The notes: generated from the letters alone by a model not told the origin. A stretch of DNA of 20,052 nt from Actinomycetota bacterium (GCA_947472655.1 CANJCG010000013.1:1-20052); one strand, 5' to 3'. Positions 1-8,728 are shown, numbered from the stretch's first letter. Numbers and translations: made by a program.

Positions 1-59
1 AGATCTTCCGATCACGTCGATCAGCTTCCATCGACGAACCCAACCTGCTCAAGTACTAG
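1..59 (+). CDS. nuoK: NuoK C-terminus (partial, cut by window start)
   Basis: The last 19 codons of a plus-strand gene, read in the frame starting at base 3, end in TAG at 57-59. The peptide ends IFRSRRSASIDEPNLLKY. This closely resembles the end of streptomycete NuoK, which carries a FRSR-SASVDD-type tail after the last membrane helix. NuoK is a small membrane subunit of NADH-quinone oxidoreductase (complex I). The position just before nuoL is the standard complex I order, and only 14 bases separate the two genes. The identification rests on a short tail plus context. Confidence 0.75.
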   Translation, partial: IFRSRRSASIDEPNLLKY

Positions 60-73
60 GACTAGGACGCATC

Positions 74-1969
74 GTGCAAGAGGTTATGCCGGCAACTGGC
101 GTGTTCTCGCTGCTGTGGCTCTTGATTGCTCTACCCCTTGTGGGCGCGGCAATTCTGCTACTTGGTGGACGCAAGTTAAATAAGTGGGGCGCCTATCTCG
201 GCGTGTTCACTGTGCTCGTTGATGCAGTGATTGCAATCGCAATGTTGATCGCGATGATGGGCAATAGTGCGGAAGAGCGCACCTTTAGCCAAAACCAATT
301 TAGTTGGATGTTTGCTGGAAACTTCAAAGTCGATATGGCATTCCAGATTGACCAACTATCGATGGTTTTCGTGCTGCTCATCACGATCGTTGGCACACTG
401 ATTCATGTCTATTCACTGGGCTACATGAGCCACGATCCCGATAAGCGTAAGTTCTTCGGGTATCTCAATCTCTTTGTTGCCGCGATGCTGCTACTCATTC
501 TGGCGAACAACTACCTCCTGCTCTATGTGGGCTGGGAAGGCGTCGGGCTGGCTTCGTATTTGCTCATCAGTTTCTGGCAAATCAAGCCGTCAGCTGCAGC
601 GGCAGGCAAGAAAGCTTTCATCATTAACCGTGTCGGTGACGTGGGCTTGAGCCTGGCAATCATGGTTATGTTCGTAACTTTTGGTTCGGTTGGCTTCCAA
701 GAAGTCTTTGGATCAGCGGGGCAAGCTAGTGAAGGCACTCTCACAGCTATTGGGTTGCTGCTCCTGCTTGCTGCATGTGGTAAGTCGGCGCAGTTCCCAC
801 TGCAAGCGTGGCTACTTGATGCGATGGAAGGTCCAACGCCGGTCTCAGCACTTATCCATGCGGCCACGATGGTTACAGCTGGCGTGTATTTGATCGCACG
901 TAGTCATGCGATCTTTGATATTGCGACGACGGCCGCAACGGCAGTGGTGATCGTCGGTGTGATCACCATGTTTATGGGTGCTGTTATTGGTTCGGCAAAA
1001 GACGACATCAAAAAGTCTCTTGCGGGTTCAACTATGAGCCAGATTGGCTACATGGTGTTGGCCGCGGGGCTTGGGCCAATCGGCTACGTCTTTGCGATTT
1101 TCCACTTGCTCACACATGGTGTTTTCAAAGCAGGGCTTTTCTTGGGCGCTGGCTCGGTGATGCATGGCATGAACGACAACGTCAACATGCGCCGCTATGG
1201 TGCGCTGCGAACGGCAATGTTTGTCACCTACGCAACGTTCATCATCGGCACGCTGTCGATCATGGGTATCCCACCATTTTCGGGCTTCTGGTCTAAAGAT
1301 TCGATCATTCATGCCGCCTTCGAAAGCAACACTCTTGTCGGAGTTCTCACGATCATTGCTGCGGCAATCACGGGCTTCTACATGACACGAATGGCAGCGA
1401 TGACCTTCTACGGCAAGGCCCGCTGGGAAGACGATGTTCACCCGCATGAATCACCAAAGGTCATGACGATTCCATTAATTATTTTGGCGATCGGTTCAAC
1501 CTTCTTAGGTATGGGACTGCTCTTCTGGGGAAATATCGAAACCTGGCTTGAACCAGTTGTTGGTTTCAAGAAGGAAGAGATTGCAATTCCTGAAGCCCTA
1601 CTCATAGCAATCACTTTGGTGCTCGTACTTGCTGGTGCGGCCTATGGCTGGATTCAGTACGCACGTCGAGAAGTTCCAACCAACGCTCCTCGGGGTTCAT
1701 GGCTCACGCGGGCTGCCCGTCAAGATCTCTACGGCGATGTCGTCAACGACACCTTGGTCGTACAACCGTCATTCTGGGTTTCTCGGTTCTTAGTTTGGTT
1801 TGACGGATCTTGGATTGATGGACTTGTCAACGGCAGCGCCGCCTTCTTTGGTGGCCTGTCCGGACGCCTGCGTCGCTATCAAACTGGCTTCATCCGCTCC
1901 TACGCACTCTCGATGGTGGGTGGCGCCGTCTTGGTTGTCTTGGCACTCGTATTGGTGAGGCTCTCGTGA
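74..1969 (+). CDS. nuoL: NADH-quinone oxidoreductase subunit L
   Basis: NuoL is the distal antiporter-like subunit of the complex I membrane arm and takes part in proton pumping. At 631 residues it has normal length and is hydrophobic throughout. Family landmarks are visible: YVGWEGVG with the key membrane glutamate at E155, GKSAQFPLQAWL with the conserved lysine K237, the PTPVSALIHAATMVTAG stretch at 254-270, and LLTHGVFKAGLF further on. The GTG start at 74 is preferred because AGGA at 64-67 lies 6 bases upstream; the in-frame ATG at 86 would sit 18 bases from it. The stop overlaps the nuoM start by four bases, so the two are probably translationally coupled. Confidence 0.96.
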   Translation: MQEVMPATGVFSLLWLLIALPLVGAAILLLGGRKLNKWGAYLGVFTVLVDAVIAIAMLIAMMGNSAEERTFSQNQFSWMFAGNFKVDMAFQIDQLSMVFVLLITIVGTLIHVYSLGYMSHDPDKRKFFGYLNLFVAAMLLLILANNYLLLYVGWEGVGLASYLLISFWQIKPSAAAAGKKAFIINRVGDVGLSLAIMVMFVTFGSVGFQEVFGSAGQASEGTLTAIGLLLLLAACGKSAQFPLQAWLLDAMEGPTPVSALIHAATMVTAGVYLIARSHAIFDIATTAATAVVIVGVITMFMGAVIGSAKDDIKKSLAGSTMSQIGYMVLAAGLGPIGYVFAIFHLLTHGVFKAGLFLGAGSVMHGMNDNVNMRRYGALRTAMFVTYATFIIGTLSIMGIPPFSGFWSKDSIIHAAFESNTLVGVLTIIAAAITGFYMTRMAAMTFYGKARWEDDVHPHESPKVMTIPLIILAIGSTFLGMGLLFWGNIETWLEPVVGFKKEEIAIPEALLIAITLVLVLAGAAYGWIQYARREVPTNAPRGSWLTRAARQDLYGDVVNDTLVVQPSFWVSRFLVWFDGSWIDGLVNGSAAFFGGLSGRLRRYQTGFIRSYALSMVGGAVLVVLALVLVRLS

Positions 1970-3531
1970 ATTCCTTTCCCTGGCTGACCGTCCTTGGTCT
2001 GGTCCCGCTGGTAGGAAGCATCGTTGTTGCGTTGCTGCCAAAGTCAAAGCCTGCACTAGCCAAGCAGTTGGCATTTGCGATCTCACTAGCTGTTCTGGCT
2101 CTAGTCGTTGTTATAGCTCTGCAATTTGACGGATCAACAAGCGCTCCATTCCAGTTCGTAGAGTTCCATGACTGGATCCCAGCATTCGGTGTCACCTACT
2201 CACTTGGAGTTGATGGCATTGGCTTGGTACTCATCGCACTTTCAGCGGTATTGGTACCCATCACAATTTTGGCTGGCTGGAACGATGTTGAAGAGCCAAA
2301 CACTGAAAGTGTTGGCAGCGTTAAGGGCTACTTCGCACTGATCTTGGCTCTGGAAACACTCATGATCGGTGTCTTTGCGGCCACCGACGTGTTCCTGTTT
2401 TACGTCTTCTTCGAAGCAATGTTGATTCCGGTGTATTTCATGATCGGTCGCTACGGTGGCGTTCAGCGTTCGTATGCCGCGATGAAGTTCTTGATTTACA
2501 GTCTGGTCGGCGGATTATTCATGCTGGCCGCGATGATCGGCTTGTTTGTCGCGTCAGCGCAGATCTTGGGCAAGGGAACCTTCAACTGGTTCGCACTTGT
2601 TGGGCTAAACATTGACCCAACTACGCAGAAGTTCCTCTTCCTAGGCTTCTTCTTCGCTTTTGCGATTAAAGCGCCTCTCTGGCCGTTCCATACCTGGCTG
2701 CCAGATGCAGCTGGTGCATCAAAACCAGGAACGGCAGTGTTGCTGATTGGTGTGCTCGATAAGGTCGGCACCTTCGGCATGCTGCGTTACTGCCTGCCGA
2801 TCTTCCCTTCGGCCAGCGATTTCTACGCTCCAATAATCATCGCGTTAGCAGTCATCGGAATCTTCTACGGCGCCTTCGTTGCTCTGGGTCAAAATGATTT
2901 GAAGCGGCTCTTTGCTTACTCCTCGATGTCGCACTTTGGTTTCATCATTCTGGGAATCTTCGTATTCACCAGCATTGGAATAAGTGGTTCAACGGTGTAC
3001 ATGGTTGCTCACGGTCTTTCAACCGCGGCGCTCTTCCTCACTGCAGGGTTCCTGATGCAACGCCGCAACGGTTCAAGTTTGCTCTCTGATTACTCAGGAG
3101 TGAATAAGCCAGCTCCAGTGCTCGCTGGGTTCTTCTTATTCGCGGCTTTGTCTTCGCTTGCATTGCCTGGCTTAGTTTCCTTTGTCGGCGAATTCATGGT
3201 GTTGCTTGGTACATTCCAGCGCTATATGTGGGTGGGTGGCCTCGCCACTTTGGGCATCGTGATCACAGCCGCCTACGTTCTTCGCGTTTACCAAAAGTCC
3301 ATGACCGGACCTGTTGGTAACGGACTTGAAGGCGTCAAGGATCTCAACGGTCGTGAAATCACTGTACTCGTGCCAATCGTGCTTCTGACTATTTTCTTGG
3401 GTCTGTACCCAGCCCCTGTGCTCAATGTGGTGAATCCAGCCGTCGACACGGTCATGACAGTGATCGGGGCGACCAACCCTGAACCGACTGTTGGACTTTC
3501 TAGTACAACCTCCGAAGGAGCCCAGCAGTGA
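1966..3531 (+). CDS. nuoM: NADH-quinone oxidoreductase subunit M
   Basis: This is the middle antiporter-like subunit of the complex I membrane arm (521 residues, usual length). The conserved transmembrane glutamate is E150 in FFEAMLIPVYFMIG, and the pumping lysine is K235 in IKAPLWPFHTWLPDA. Later, LFAYSSMSHFGFIILG and MVAHGLSTAALFL match the family's discontinuous-helix regions. The GTG start overlaps the nuoL stop (GTGA), with a purine-rich GGTGAGG just upstream acting as a plausible ribosome-binding site inside nuoL. Its own stop overlaps the nuoN start in the same way, so L, M and N form one coupled unit. Confidence 0.96.
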   Translation: MNSFPWLTVLGLVPLVGSIVVALLPKSKPALAKQLAFAISLAVLALVVVIALQFDGSTSAPFQFVEFHDWIPAFGVTYSLGVDGIGLVLIALSAVLVPITILAGWNDVEEPNTESVGSVKGYFALILALETLMIGVFAATDVFLFYVFFEAMLIPVYFMIGRYGGVQRSYAAMKFLIYSLVGGLFMLAAMIGLFVASAQILGKGTFNWFALVGLNIDPTTQKFLFLGFFFAFAIKAPLWPFHTWLPDAAGASKPGTAVLLIGVLDKVGTFGMLRYCLPIFPSASDFYAPIIIALAVIGIFYGAFVALGQNDLKRLFAYSSMSHFGFIILGIFVFTSIGISGSTVYMVAHGLSTAALFLTAGFLMQRRNGSSLLSDYSGVNKPAPVLAGFFLFAALSSLALPGLVSFVGEFMVLLGTFQRYMWVGGLATLGIVITAAYVLRVYQKSMTGPVGNGLEGVKDLNGREITVLVPIVLLTIFLGLYPAPVLNVVNPAVDTVMTVIGATNPEPTVGLSSTTSEGAQQ

Positions 3532-5099
3532 ACGCCGTAGCAGCAGTAGTTCGCACGGTGGAGGCAACTCCATGGGTGATGCCAACCCTTGATTACACAT
3601 TGTTGGCGCCGGTTCTTATCGTGCTTGGCGCCGGAGTTGTCTCCGTGCTCTTTGAAGCATTCCTACCTCGCAGTGCGCGACGTCCCGCTCAGTTGACCTT
3701 GGTCTTTCTTTCGCTTATCGCAGCGCTGATCGCAGTGATCAACTTGCAGGGTTCCAGGGGTACTGCCGGCGTAGGTGCACTAGCGATCGATGGCCCGGGC
3801 TTGATCCTGCAGGGCACAGTTGTCGTTATTGCCATTCTTGGCGCGTTGTTGATGGCAGAGCGAGGCTTAGATCCCAACGGAGATGCGTTCGCTGCTCGCG
3901 CTTCCTCACTTCCGGGATCAGAAGACGAACGTCAGTTCACTGCTCGTGGATATTTCCAGACGGAAATCTGGGCCTTCTTCCTGTTCGCCGTAGGCGGCAT
4001 GATGTTGTTCCCGGTGGCTAACGACTTGCTGATGATGTTCGTTGCTCTTGAAGTGATGTCATTGCCGCTGTATCTGCTGGCTGGCATGGCTCGCCGCCGT
4101 CGCTTATTGTCACAAGAAGCGGCGCTCAAGTACTTCGTGCTTGGTGCGTTCTCTTCTGCATTCTTTCTGTATGGCGCCGCACTTCTTTATGGTTTCAGCG
4201 GTTCGATCTCATTCCCCGAGATTGCAACTGCATTGAGTGCAAAGACAGGCGAAACCGGGCTCGTCCTGGTTGCCATTGCTTTGGTTGTTGCTGGCCTGCT
4301 CTTCAAAATTGGTGCTGTTCCCTTCCACCAGTGGGTTCCCGATGTGTACCAAGGTGCACCAACTCCTGTCACTGGCTTTATGGCTGCAGCAGTCAAAGTC
4401 GCTGCCTTTGGCGCGCTCCTGCGTCTGCTCTACGTAGCACTTGGTGGCTTGCGTTGGGACTGGTCACCGATGCTCTGGGTTATTGCCGCATTGACGATGC
4501 TGGTCGGCGCAATTCTGGCGCTCACTCAAACTGACATTAAGCGGATGATTGCATATTCCTCGATTGCTCAGGCTGGTTTCATACTCGTTGGTGTCATTGC
4601 TGCGAGTCCTGCGGGCCTTGCCGGTTCAATCTTCTACGTGATCGCTTATTCCTTCACCACGATTGGCGTCTTTGCAATCATCTCGATGGTGCGCGATAAG
4701 AACGGTGAAGCAACCCATCTTTCCAAGTGGGCAGGACTCGGGCGAACCTCGCCGTTTATCGCTTCGTTGTTTGCGATCTTTATGCTTGCGTTAGCTGGCA
4801 TTCCACTCACCAGCGGTTTCATCGGCAAGTTCAGTGTCTTCACGGCAGCGATGTCGGCTGGAGATAACTGGCTGGTCATCATCGCAGTCGTGGCGTCGCT
4901 CGTCGCAGCCTTCTTCTATATGCGTGTTGTGGTGCTCATGTTCTTCTCAGAACCAACTGAAGCGACCGCCACAGTTGAAATCCCATCGGTGTTCACCACG
5001 ATCGCTCTTGCTGCAGGTGCAACGGTCACAGTCTTGCTGGGAATTTTCCCTCAGCCGCTCCTAGACCTGATCCTCAACGCCGGCGTTTTCGTACGCTAG
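3528..5099 (+). CDS. nuoN: NADH-quinone oxidoreductase subunit N
   Basis: This is the third antiporter-like subunit of the complex I membrane arm, 523 residues. Visible signatures are the glutamate E175 in ALEVMSLPLYLLAG, K260 in LLFKIGAVPFHQWVPDVY followed by QGAPTPVTGFMA, and IKRMIAYSSIAQAGFILVG further on. The GTG start is supported by GAAGGAG at 3514-3520, seven bases upstream, and overlaps the nuoM stop. About 20 N-terminal residues precede the first helix, which is slightly long but not unusual in actinobacteria. This is the last canonical complex I gene of the operon here. Confidence 0.95.
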   Translation: MNAVAAVVRTVEATPWVMPTLDYTLLAPVLIVLGAGVVSVLFEAFLPRSARRPAQLTLVFLSLIAALIAVINLQGSRGTAGVGALAIDGPGLILQGTVVVIAILGALLMAERGLDPNGDAFAARASSLPGSEDERQFTARGYFQTEIWAFFLFAVGGMMLFPVANDLLMMFVALEVMSLPLYLLAGMARRRRLLSQEAALKYFVLGAFSSAFFLYGAALLYGFSGSISFPEIATALSAKTGETGLVLVAIALVVAGLLFKIGAVPFHQWVPDVYQGAPTPVTGFMAAAVKVAAFGALLRLLYVALGGLRWDWSPMLWVIAALTMLVGAILALTQTDIKRMIAYSSIAQAGFILVGVIAASPAGLAGSIFYVIAYSFTTIGVFAIISMVRDKNGEATHLSKWAGLGRTSPFIASLFAIFMLALAGIPLTSGFIGKFSVFTAAMSAGDNWLVIIAVVASLVAAFFYMRVVVLMFFSEPTEATATVEIPSVFTTIALAAGATVTVLLGIFPQPLLDLILNAGVFVR

Positions 5100-5111
5100 T
5101 ACCGTGTACCT

Positions 5112-6107
5112 ATGAGTCCCCAGCCGCTCGGATCGCTTTCGAGCGATCCTGCCCTTGAGGCCTCGTTAACAGCTGCCATGGCCCAGGTTGAAGTTGCCCT
5201 GCACCAAGCGATTCAAAGTGACTATCCGTTTGTCACAGAAACCTCTGCCCACCTGGTAGATGCGGGGGGCAAACGCTTTCGCCCGTTGCTTACTTTGTTG
5301 GCTGCGCAGTTCGGTGATCCCACGTGTAAGGCTGTTATCGATGCGGCAGTGGTTGTTGAATTAACACATGTGGCAACGCTGTTTCATGATGATGTGATGG
5401 ATGAAGCCAAGATGCGACGTGGGGCGGCTTCGGCCAACGCGCGTTGGGATAACTCGATCGCGATTTTGACGGGCGACTTTTTGTTTGCACGCGCGTCAGA
5501 TATTTTGGCTGACCTAGGTCCAGAGGCTGTACGCATTCAGGCGCAAACCTTTGAGCGGTTGTGTATCGGTCAGATTCGCGAGACTGTCGGGCCGATGGCA
5601 GGCGCGGATCCAGTTCAGCACCATATCGAGGTTCTAGCTGATAAAACCGGTTCACTGATTGCAACGTCTGGCCGTTTTGGTGCCATGCTTTCAGGCGCCG
5701 ATGCGAAGACCACGCAAGTGCTCACCAAGTTTGGTGAATGTATCGGGGTGGCATTCCAGTTAGCTGATGACCTCGTGGATATCACTTCAGAGTCCGAGCA
5801 ATCCGGGAAAACTCCGGGCACAGATTTACGCGAAGGCATTCCCACACTCGCAGGATTAATTGCCATGTCTAGTACTGATCCTGCCGATATTCGGTTGAAG
5901 TCATTGCTGTCAAAGCCACTTCCAGATGATGTCGAGCACCGTGAAGCTCTGAGCCTGCTGCGCAGTCACGTTGCGATTGATCAGGCGCGGCTGGAAGCGC
6001 ATCGATGGGCTGATGAGGCTCGTAAATCGTTGGTTGATTTGCCAGATGTTCCAGCGCGGGAAGCGCTGGAAATGCTCTGCGATTACGTGGTTTCTCGTAC
6101 TGGCTGA
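5112..6107 (+). CDS. Polyprenyl (long-chain) diphosphate synthase
   Basis: This trans-isoprenyl diphosphate synthase (331 residues) condenses isopentenyl diphosphate onto an allylic primer. GGKRFRP at 52-58 binds substrate. The first aspartate-rich motif is DDVMD at 93-97 with RR at 102-103, and the second is DDLVD at 219-223, followed by GKTPGTDLREG at 232-242. Both Mg-binding motifs are intact. A small residue (alanine) lies five positions before the first motif, which fits a long-chain rather than a C15 product, though chain length cannot be read reliably. Mycobacterial grcC-type genes also sit next to nuoN, so the likely product is the menaquinone tail. A TACCGT box at 5100-5105 ends six bases before the ATG, and no Shine-Dalgarno sequence is seen. 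Confidence 0.9.
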   Translation: MSPQPLGSLSSDPALEASLTAAMAQVEVALHQAIQSDYPFVTETSAHLVDAGGKRFRPLLTLLAAQFGDPTCKAVIDAAVVVELTHVATLFHDDVMDEAKMRRGAASANARWDNSIAILTGDFLFARASDILADLGPEAVRIQAQTFERLCIGQIRETVGPMAGADPVQHHIEVLADKTGSLIATSGRFGAMLSGADAKTTQVLTKFGECIGVAFQLADDLVDITSESEQSGKTPGTDLREGIPTLAGLIAMSSTDPADIRLKSLLSKPLPDDVEHREALSLLRSHVAIDQARLEAHRWADEARKSLVDLPDVPAREALEMLCDYVVSRTG

Positions 6108-6108
6108 G

Positions 6109-7026
6109 TCACTGTTCGGGTATTAAGAACTCATCGCCTACCTCAGGTTGATGTGGATGACGAATTTCGTCAATGGTGAATACCACCAGTGCGATCCAGA
6201 TCAAAAAGAAACCCACCCAGCGTCCAGGCGACATGGACTCGTGGAAAAATTCTATTCCGATCACGAAAAGTCCAATAGGCGTGATGTATTCCAACACCCC
6301 TAACACGGTTAAGGGCACTCGGGTTGCTGAGGCAGCGAAGAGCATGAGCGGAACTGCTGTGACAGGGCCAGCAAGCATCAGGAGCCCGAAGAGATCTATT
6401 CCGCCAGTGAACAGTGATGCAGTGCCGTTCAAGCCCATGACCACAACAATGATGATGGCGATAGGAAGCAACACACCGGCCTCGATGGCCACACTTTCAA
6501 CTGCGGGATAGTTCAAGTATTTCTTGATGTATCCGTAGGTTGACCAAGAAAATGCTAAGACCAGAGCAATCCAGGGCAGAGTTCCGTAACTCACAGTGAT
6601 GACAACAACCGCGATGGCGGCGATTGCAACTGCGATCCACTGCGGTCGCCGTAGTTGTTCCTTGAGGAGGAAAACGCCAAGAGCTACCACCATCAAGGGC
6701 GTGATGAAATAGCCCAACGAAGAAGCAAGTGCATTCTTGGTCACGATGGAGTAGACGTATGCGCTCCAATTTGCGGCTAAGAAAAGCGCGGCAATTGCCA
6801 GCAGGCCAAGACTGCGGGGGTCTTTGAATGCCGCACGAATCACATGCCAGCGTCGAGTAACGGTGATCACGATGCAAAGAAAGACGCATGACCAAATAAT
6901 TCGATTGGCGATAATTTCGATGAGCGGAACTTCGTCGATCGCTCGAAAGTAAAAAGGGAAGAGTGCCCAAAGTAGATATGCGCTTGCCCCTAGAGCTGTT
7001 CCAATCGCTCTTTGGGATCTTGGCAT
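6109..7026 (-). CDS. rarD: RarD-type EamA/DMT family transporter
   Basis: The protein (305 residues, about ten hydrophobic segments) matches the RarD branch of the drug/metabolite transporter superfamily: an N-terminal GTALGASAYLLWALFPFYF, then NRIIWS, ALASSLGYFITPLMVVALGV and a C-terminal LEYITPIGLFVIG. RarD was named for a chloramphenicol-sensitivity phenotype, but its true substrate is unknown. The gene converges on the polyprenyl synthase with a single base between their ends. There is no obvious ribosome-binding site. Instead TAGACT (minus strand, 7034-7039) ends seven bases before the ATG, suggesting a leaderless transcript. It is divergent from the nuoB-like gene. Confidence 0.88.
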   Translation of the reverse strand: MPRSQRAIGTALGASAYLLWALFPFYFRAIDEVPLIEIIANRIIWSCVFLCIVITVTRRWHVIRAAFKDPRSLGLLAIAALFLAANWSAYVYSIVTKNALASSLGYFITPLMVVALGVFLLKEQLRRPQWIAVAIAAIAVVVITVSYGTLPWIALVLAFSWSTYGYIKKYLNYPAVESVAIEAGVLLPIAIIIVVVMGLNGTASLFTGGIDLFGLLMLAGPVTAVPLMLFAASATRVPLTVLGVLEYITPIGLFVIGIEFFHESMSPGRWVGFFLIWIALVVFTIDEIRHPHQPEVGDEFLIPEQ

Positions 7027-7039
7027 AGTTCGCAGTCTA
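7027..7039 (-). promoter_or_regulatory. Predicted leaderless -10 box of rarD
   Basis: On the minus strand TAGACT (7034-7039) fits the actinobacterial TAnnnT -10 consensus and lies seven bases before the ATG of the RarD-type gene. No convincing -35 is visible. Confidence 0.45.
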
Positions 7040-7124
7040 TTTACTTTGTCATGTTGCAGGGCTATCTAAAGGCACCGCGAGACCGGCTTGATCACAGAAA
7101 GCAGGAGATTGAGGTCGGCTCCTG

Positions 7125-7159
7125 TTGGGAGTCGGAAGAATCCTAGGTACGCTGAGTAG
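7125..7159 (+). promoter_or_regulatory. Predicted promoter of the nuoBCI-like trio
   Basis: TTGGGA (7125-7130) and TACGCT (7148-7153) are separated by an ideal 17 bases. The -10 box ends six bases before the ATG at 7160, so transcription would begin at or beside the start codon. No Shine-Dalgarno sequence is present, in keeping with a leaderless mRNA. Confidence 0.6.
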
Positions 7160-7573
7160 ATGCTTATGGGTTCAAGTTCGGTCGCTTATCGCGTCTCGAG
7201 TGATCCAGAAATTCGAGTACATGTGAGTGAGCTTGCCTGCTGCGCACTGGAAGTAGGTTCGGCCGTTACTCGTGGGTTGCTTGAACCCGACGCTGCCCAC
7301 CATGAGCCGAGCCGAATAGATGTCATGCTCATCTCGGGTACGGTCACTCACCTGCTGGCCCCTTTGGTCACCGCCCAGTGGCAGGCACTGTCAGAGCCAA
7401 AACTGGCATTCGCGGTAGGTGCTTGCGCGAGTTCGGGCGGCCCATATTGGGACGCACCCACAGTGCTCAATGCAATGACGGAGTTCATCCCAGTCAGTGG
7501 ATTCATCGCGGGCTGCCCACCAAGCCCAGAATCTATTGTCGAAAGTATCCGACTTCTTGTGACTCAGTCATGA
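7160..7573 (+). CDS. Short NuoB-like iron-sulfur subunit
   Basis: At 137 residues it resembles NuoB, the subunit of complex I that holds the terminal N2 [4Fe-4S] cluster, or the small subunit of group 4 NiFe hydrogenases. All four cluster cysteines seem present: the tandem C27-C28 in SELACCALEV, C89 in VGACASSGGPYWD, and C119 in IAGCPPSPES. MLISGTVTHLLAP at 56-68 is also a NuoB hallmark. It is shorter than typical NuoB (about 160-220 residues), mostly by a reduced N-terminus. It opens a three-gene unit and overlaps the next gene by ATGA. Canonical nuoB would be expected upstream of this window, so this is probably a paralogue. Its redox partner is unknown. Confidence 0.85.
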   Translation: MLMGSSSVAYRVSSDPEIRVHVSELACCALEVGSAVTRGLLEPDAAHHEPSRIDVMLISGTVTHLLAPLVTAQWQALSEPKLAFAVGACASSGGPYWDAPTVLNAMTEFIPVSGFIAGCPPSPESIVESIRLLVTQS

Positions 7574-7920
7574 CGCAAGCCCCAACGCGTATCGAGTCAG
7601 ATAATTGGCTGCAATATTTTGAAAACCTTGCTGCAGAGTCAATGACGTGGTTTGACTTTCTTACCGTCATCGATCGAGTCCAGAGCTTGGATGTCGTTGC
7701 CAGAGTCGTAAACATTGAATCGGGTGAGTCTGCGCTCGTTGTCACGAATGTGACTGAAAAAGTCAGTTCACTTTCTGCGACGTATCCCGGTGCCTGTTGG
7801 TATGAGCGCGAATCCCAGGAAATGTTTGGCGTCACTTTCATAGGCCTTGCAGATTCACGCCCACTGTTACATCGAACAATTACTCATGATGCGCCGATGC
7901 GAAAGTCAGTGACATTATGA
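7570..7920 (+). CDS. Short NuoC-like (30 kDa subunit) protein
   Basis: The protein has 116 residues and matches the conserved core of the complex I 30 kDa subunit family: WFDFLTVID near residue 27, then the signature WYERESQEMFGVTFIGLADS (77-96), and a C-terminal DAPMRKSVTL that corresponds to the PLRKDYPL end of NuoC. The ATG at 7570 overlaps the stop of the nuoB-like gene. In complex I and in Ech-type hydrogenases NuoC or its counterpart packs against the NuoD/large subunit, but no such gene follows here. It has no Shine-Dalgarno site and probably depends on coupling. Confidence 0.8.
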   Translation: MTQAPTRIESDNWLQYFENLAAESMTWFDFLTVIDRVQSLDVVARVVNIESGESALVVTNVTEKVSSLSATYPGACWYERESQEMFGVTFIGLADSRPLLHRTITHDAPMRKSVTL

Positions 7921-8231
7921 GTGTCCGCCGGTCTATTGGCTTACTTGAAAATGATTGCACTGCGTGTTTGATTTGTGTGCGTGAGTGTCCAAGTCAATGT
8001 ATGGAAATCGATCGTCATACGGAACAAGTTTCACAGGGTCGCAGGCCAAAGACCGTTCATATACTTGACGCTTTCAACATTGACTTTGCTTTGTGCATGT
8101 TCTGCGGCTTGTGTATAGACGTCTGTCCAACTGATGCGCTGCAATGGAGCGACCTTGGTGGCCTCGCAGCGCATCAGCGTGAAGGTCTCATCAGCGATAG
8201 TGCTGATCTTGTACTTCGCGGACGCGACTAA
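7917..8231 (+). CDS. NuoI-like 2[4Fe-4S] ferredoxin subunit
   Basis: The 104-residue protein carries two complete [4Fe-4S] motifs, CTACLICVRECP (C14, C17, C20, C24) and CMFCGLCIDVCP (C60, C63, C66, C70). This spacing, with an FxxCMFCGLC-type second motif followed by PTDAL, resembles NuoI and the EchF/HycF-type polyferredoxins of hydrogenases rather than a free bacterial ferredoxin. It would pass electrons toward the N2-like cluster of the nuoB-like partner. The ATG overlaps the preceding stop (ATGA). It ends five bases from the convergent YajQ gene. NuoI is usually 150-200 residues, so this version lacks the N-terminal amphipathic part. Confidence 0.85.
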   Translation: MSVRRSIGLLENDCTACLICVRECPSQCMEIDRHTEQVSQGRRPKTVHILDAFNIDFALCMFCGLCIDVCPTDALQWSDLGGLAAHQREGLISDSADLVLRGRD

Positions 8232-8236
8232 TTGTT

Positions 8237-8728
8237 TTAGCGGTAATTCACGAACTGAGTTGCGAAATCAAGTTCAGCGGTGCGTACGAGCTCTTGCACT
8301 TCTTGCAAGTCATCTCGGCTTTTACTTGAGATGCGTAGTTCATCACCGATCACCTGAGCTTTGGCACCCTTGGGCCCCTCATCACGAATGAGTTTGCCGA
8401 GCTTTTTTGCTTGCTCGGGGCTGATGCCAGCCTTGAACTCTCCGCTGATTTTGTATTCCTTGCCTGAGGCTCGTGGGTCTTGAGCTTCAAAACTTTTCAG
8501 GCTCATGCCGCGCTTGATGATCTTTTCTTTAAAGACATCGAGAGCTGCTTTGGCCCGCTCTTCAGTGCCGGATGTGATTTCGACTCCGAGCTCACCTTTC
8601 CACTCGATCGTGGTGTCGGTGTTTTTGAAGTCGAAGCGCTGTGCCAACTCTTTAGCGGTTTGGTTCAGGGCATTATCGGCTTCTTGCCGATCTACCTTGG
8701 ACACGATGTCGAAACTGCTGTCAGCCAT
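8237..8728 (-). CDS. YajQ family nucleotide-binding protein
   Basis: This 163-residue cytosolic protein matches the YajQ family: MADSSFDIVSKVDRQEADNA at the start, QRFDFKN near 31, the MSLKSFEAQ region, then GEFKAGIS and AKAQVIGDELRISSKSRDDL toward the C-terminus. Length is normal. Some family members bind cyclic di-GMP and others bind tRNA or GTP; the ligand here cannot be decided from sequence. The start is fixed by a strong Shine-Dalgarno sequence, TAAGGAGG, four bases before the ATG on the minus strand. It is convergent with the NuoI-like gene and divergent from tRNA-Tyr. Confidence 0.93.
   Translation of the reverse strand: MADSSFDIVSKVDRQEADNALNQTAKELAQRFDFKNTDTTIEWKGELGVEITSGTEERAKAALDVFKEKIIKRGMSLKSFEAQDPRASGKEYKISGEFKAGISPEQAKKLGKLIRDEGPKGAKAQVIGDELRISSKSRDDLQEVQELVRTAELDFATQFVNYR

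Noticed and set aside
1028..1447. Long minus-strand open frame inside nuoL
   Set aside because: It lies fully within nuoL, has no recognisable domain and a composition unlike a real protein (many His, Arg and Asp). It is a shadow of the nuoL codons. The same holds for other antisense frames in nuoM, nuoN and the polyprenyl synthase.
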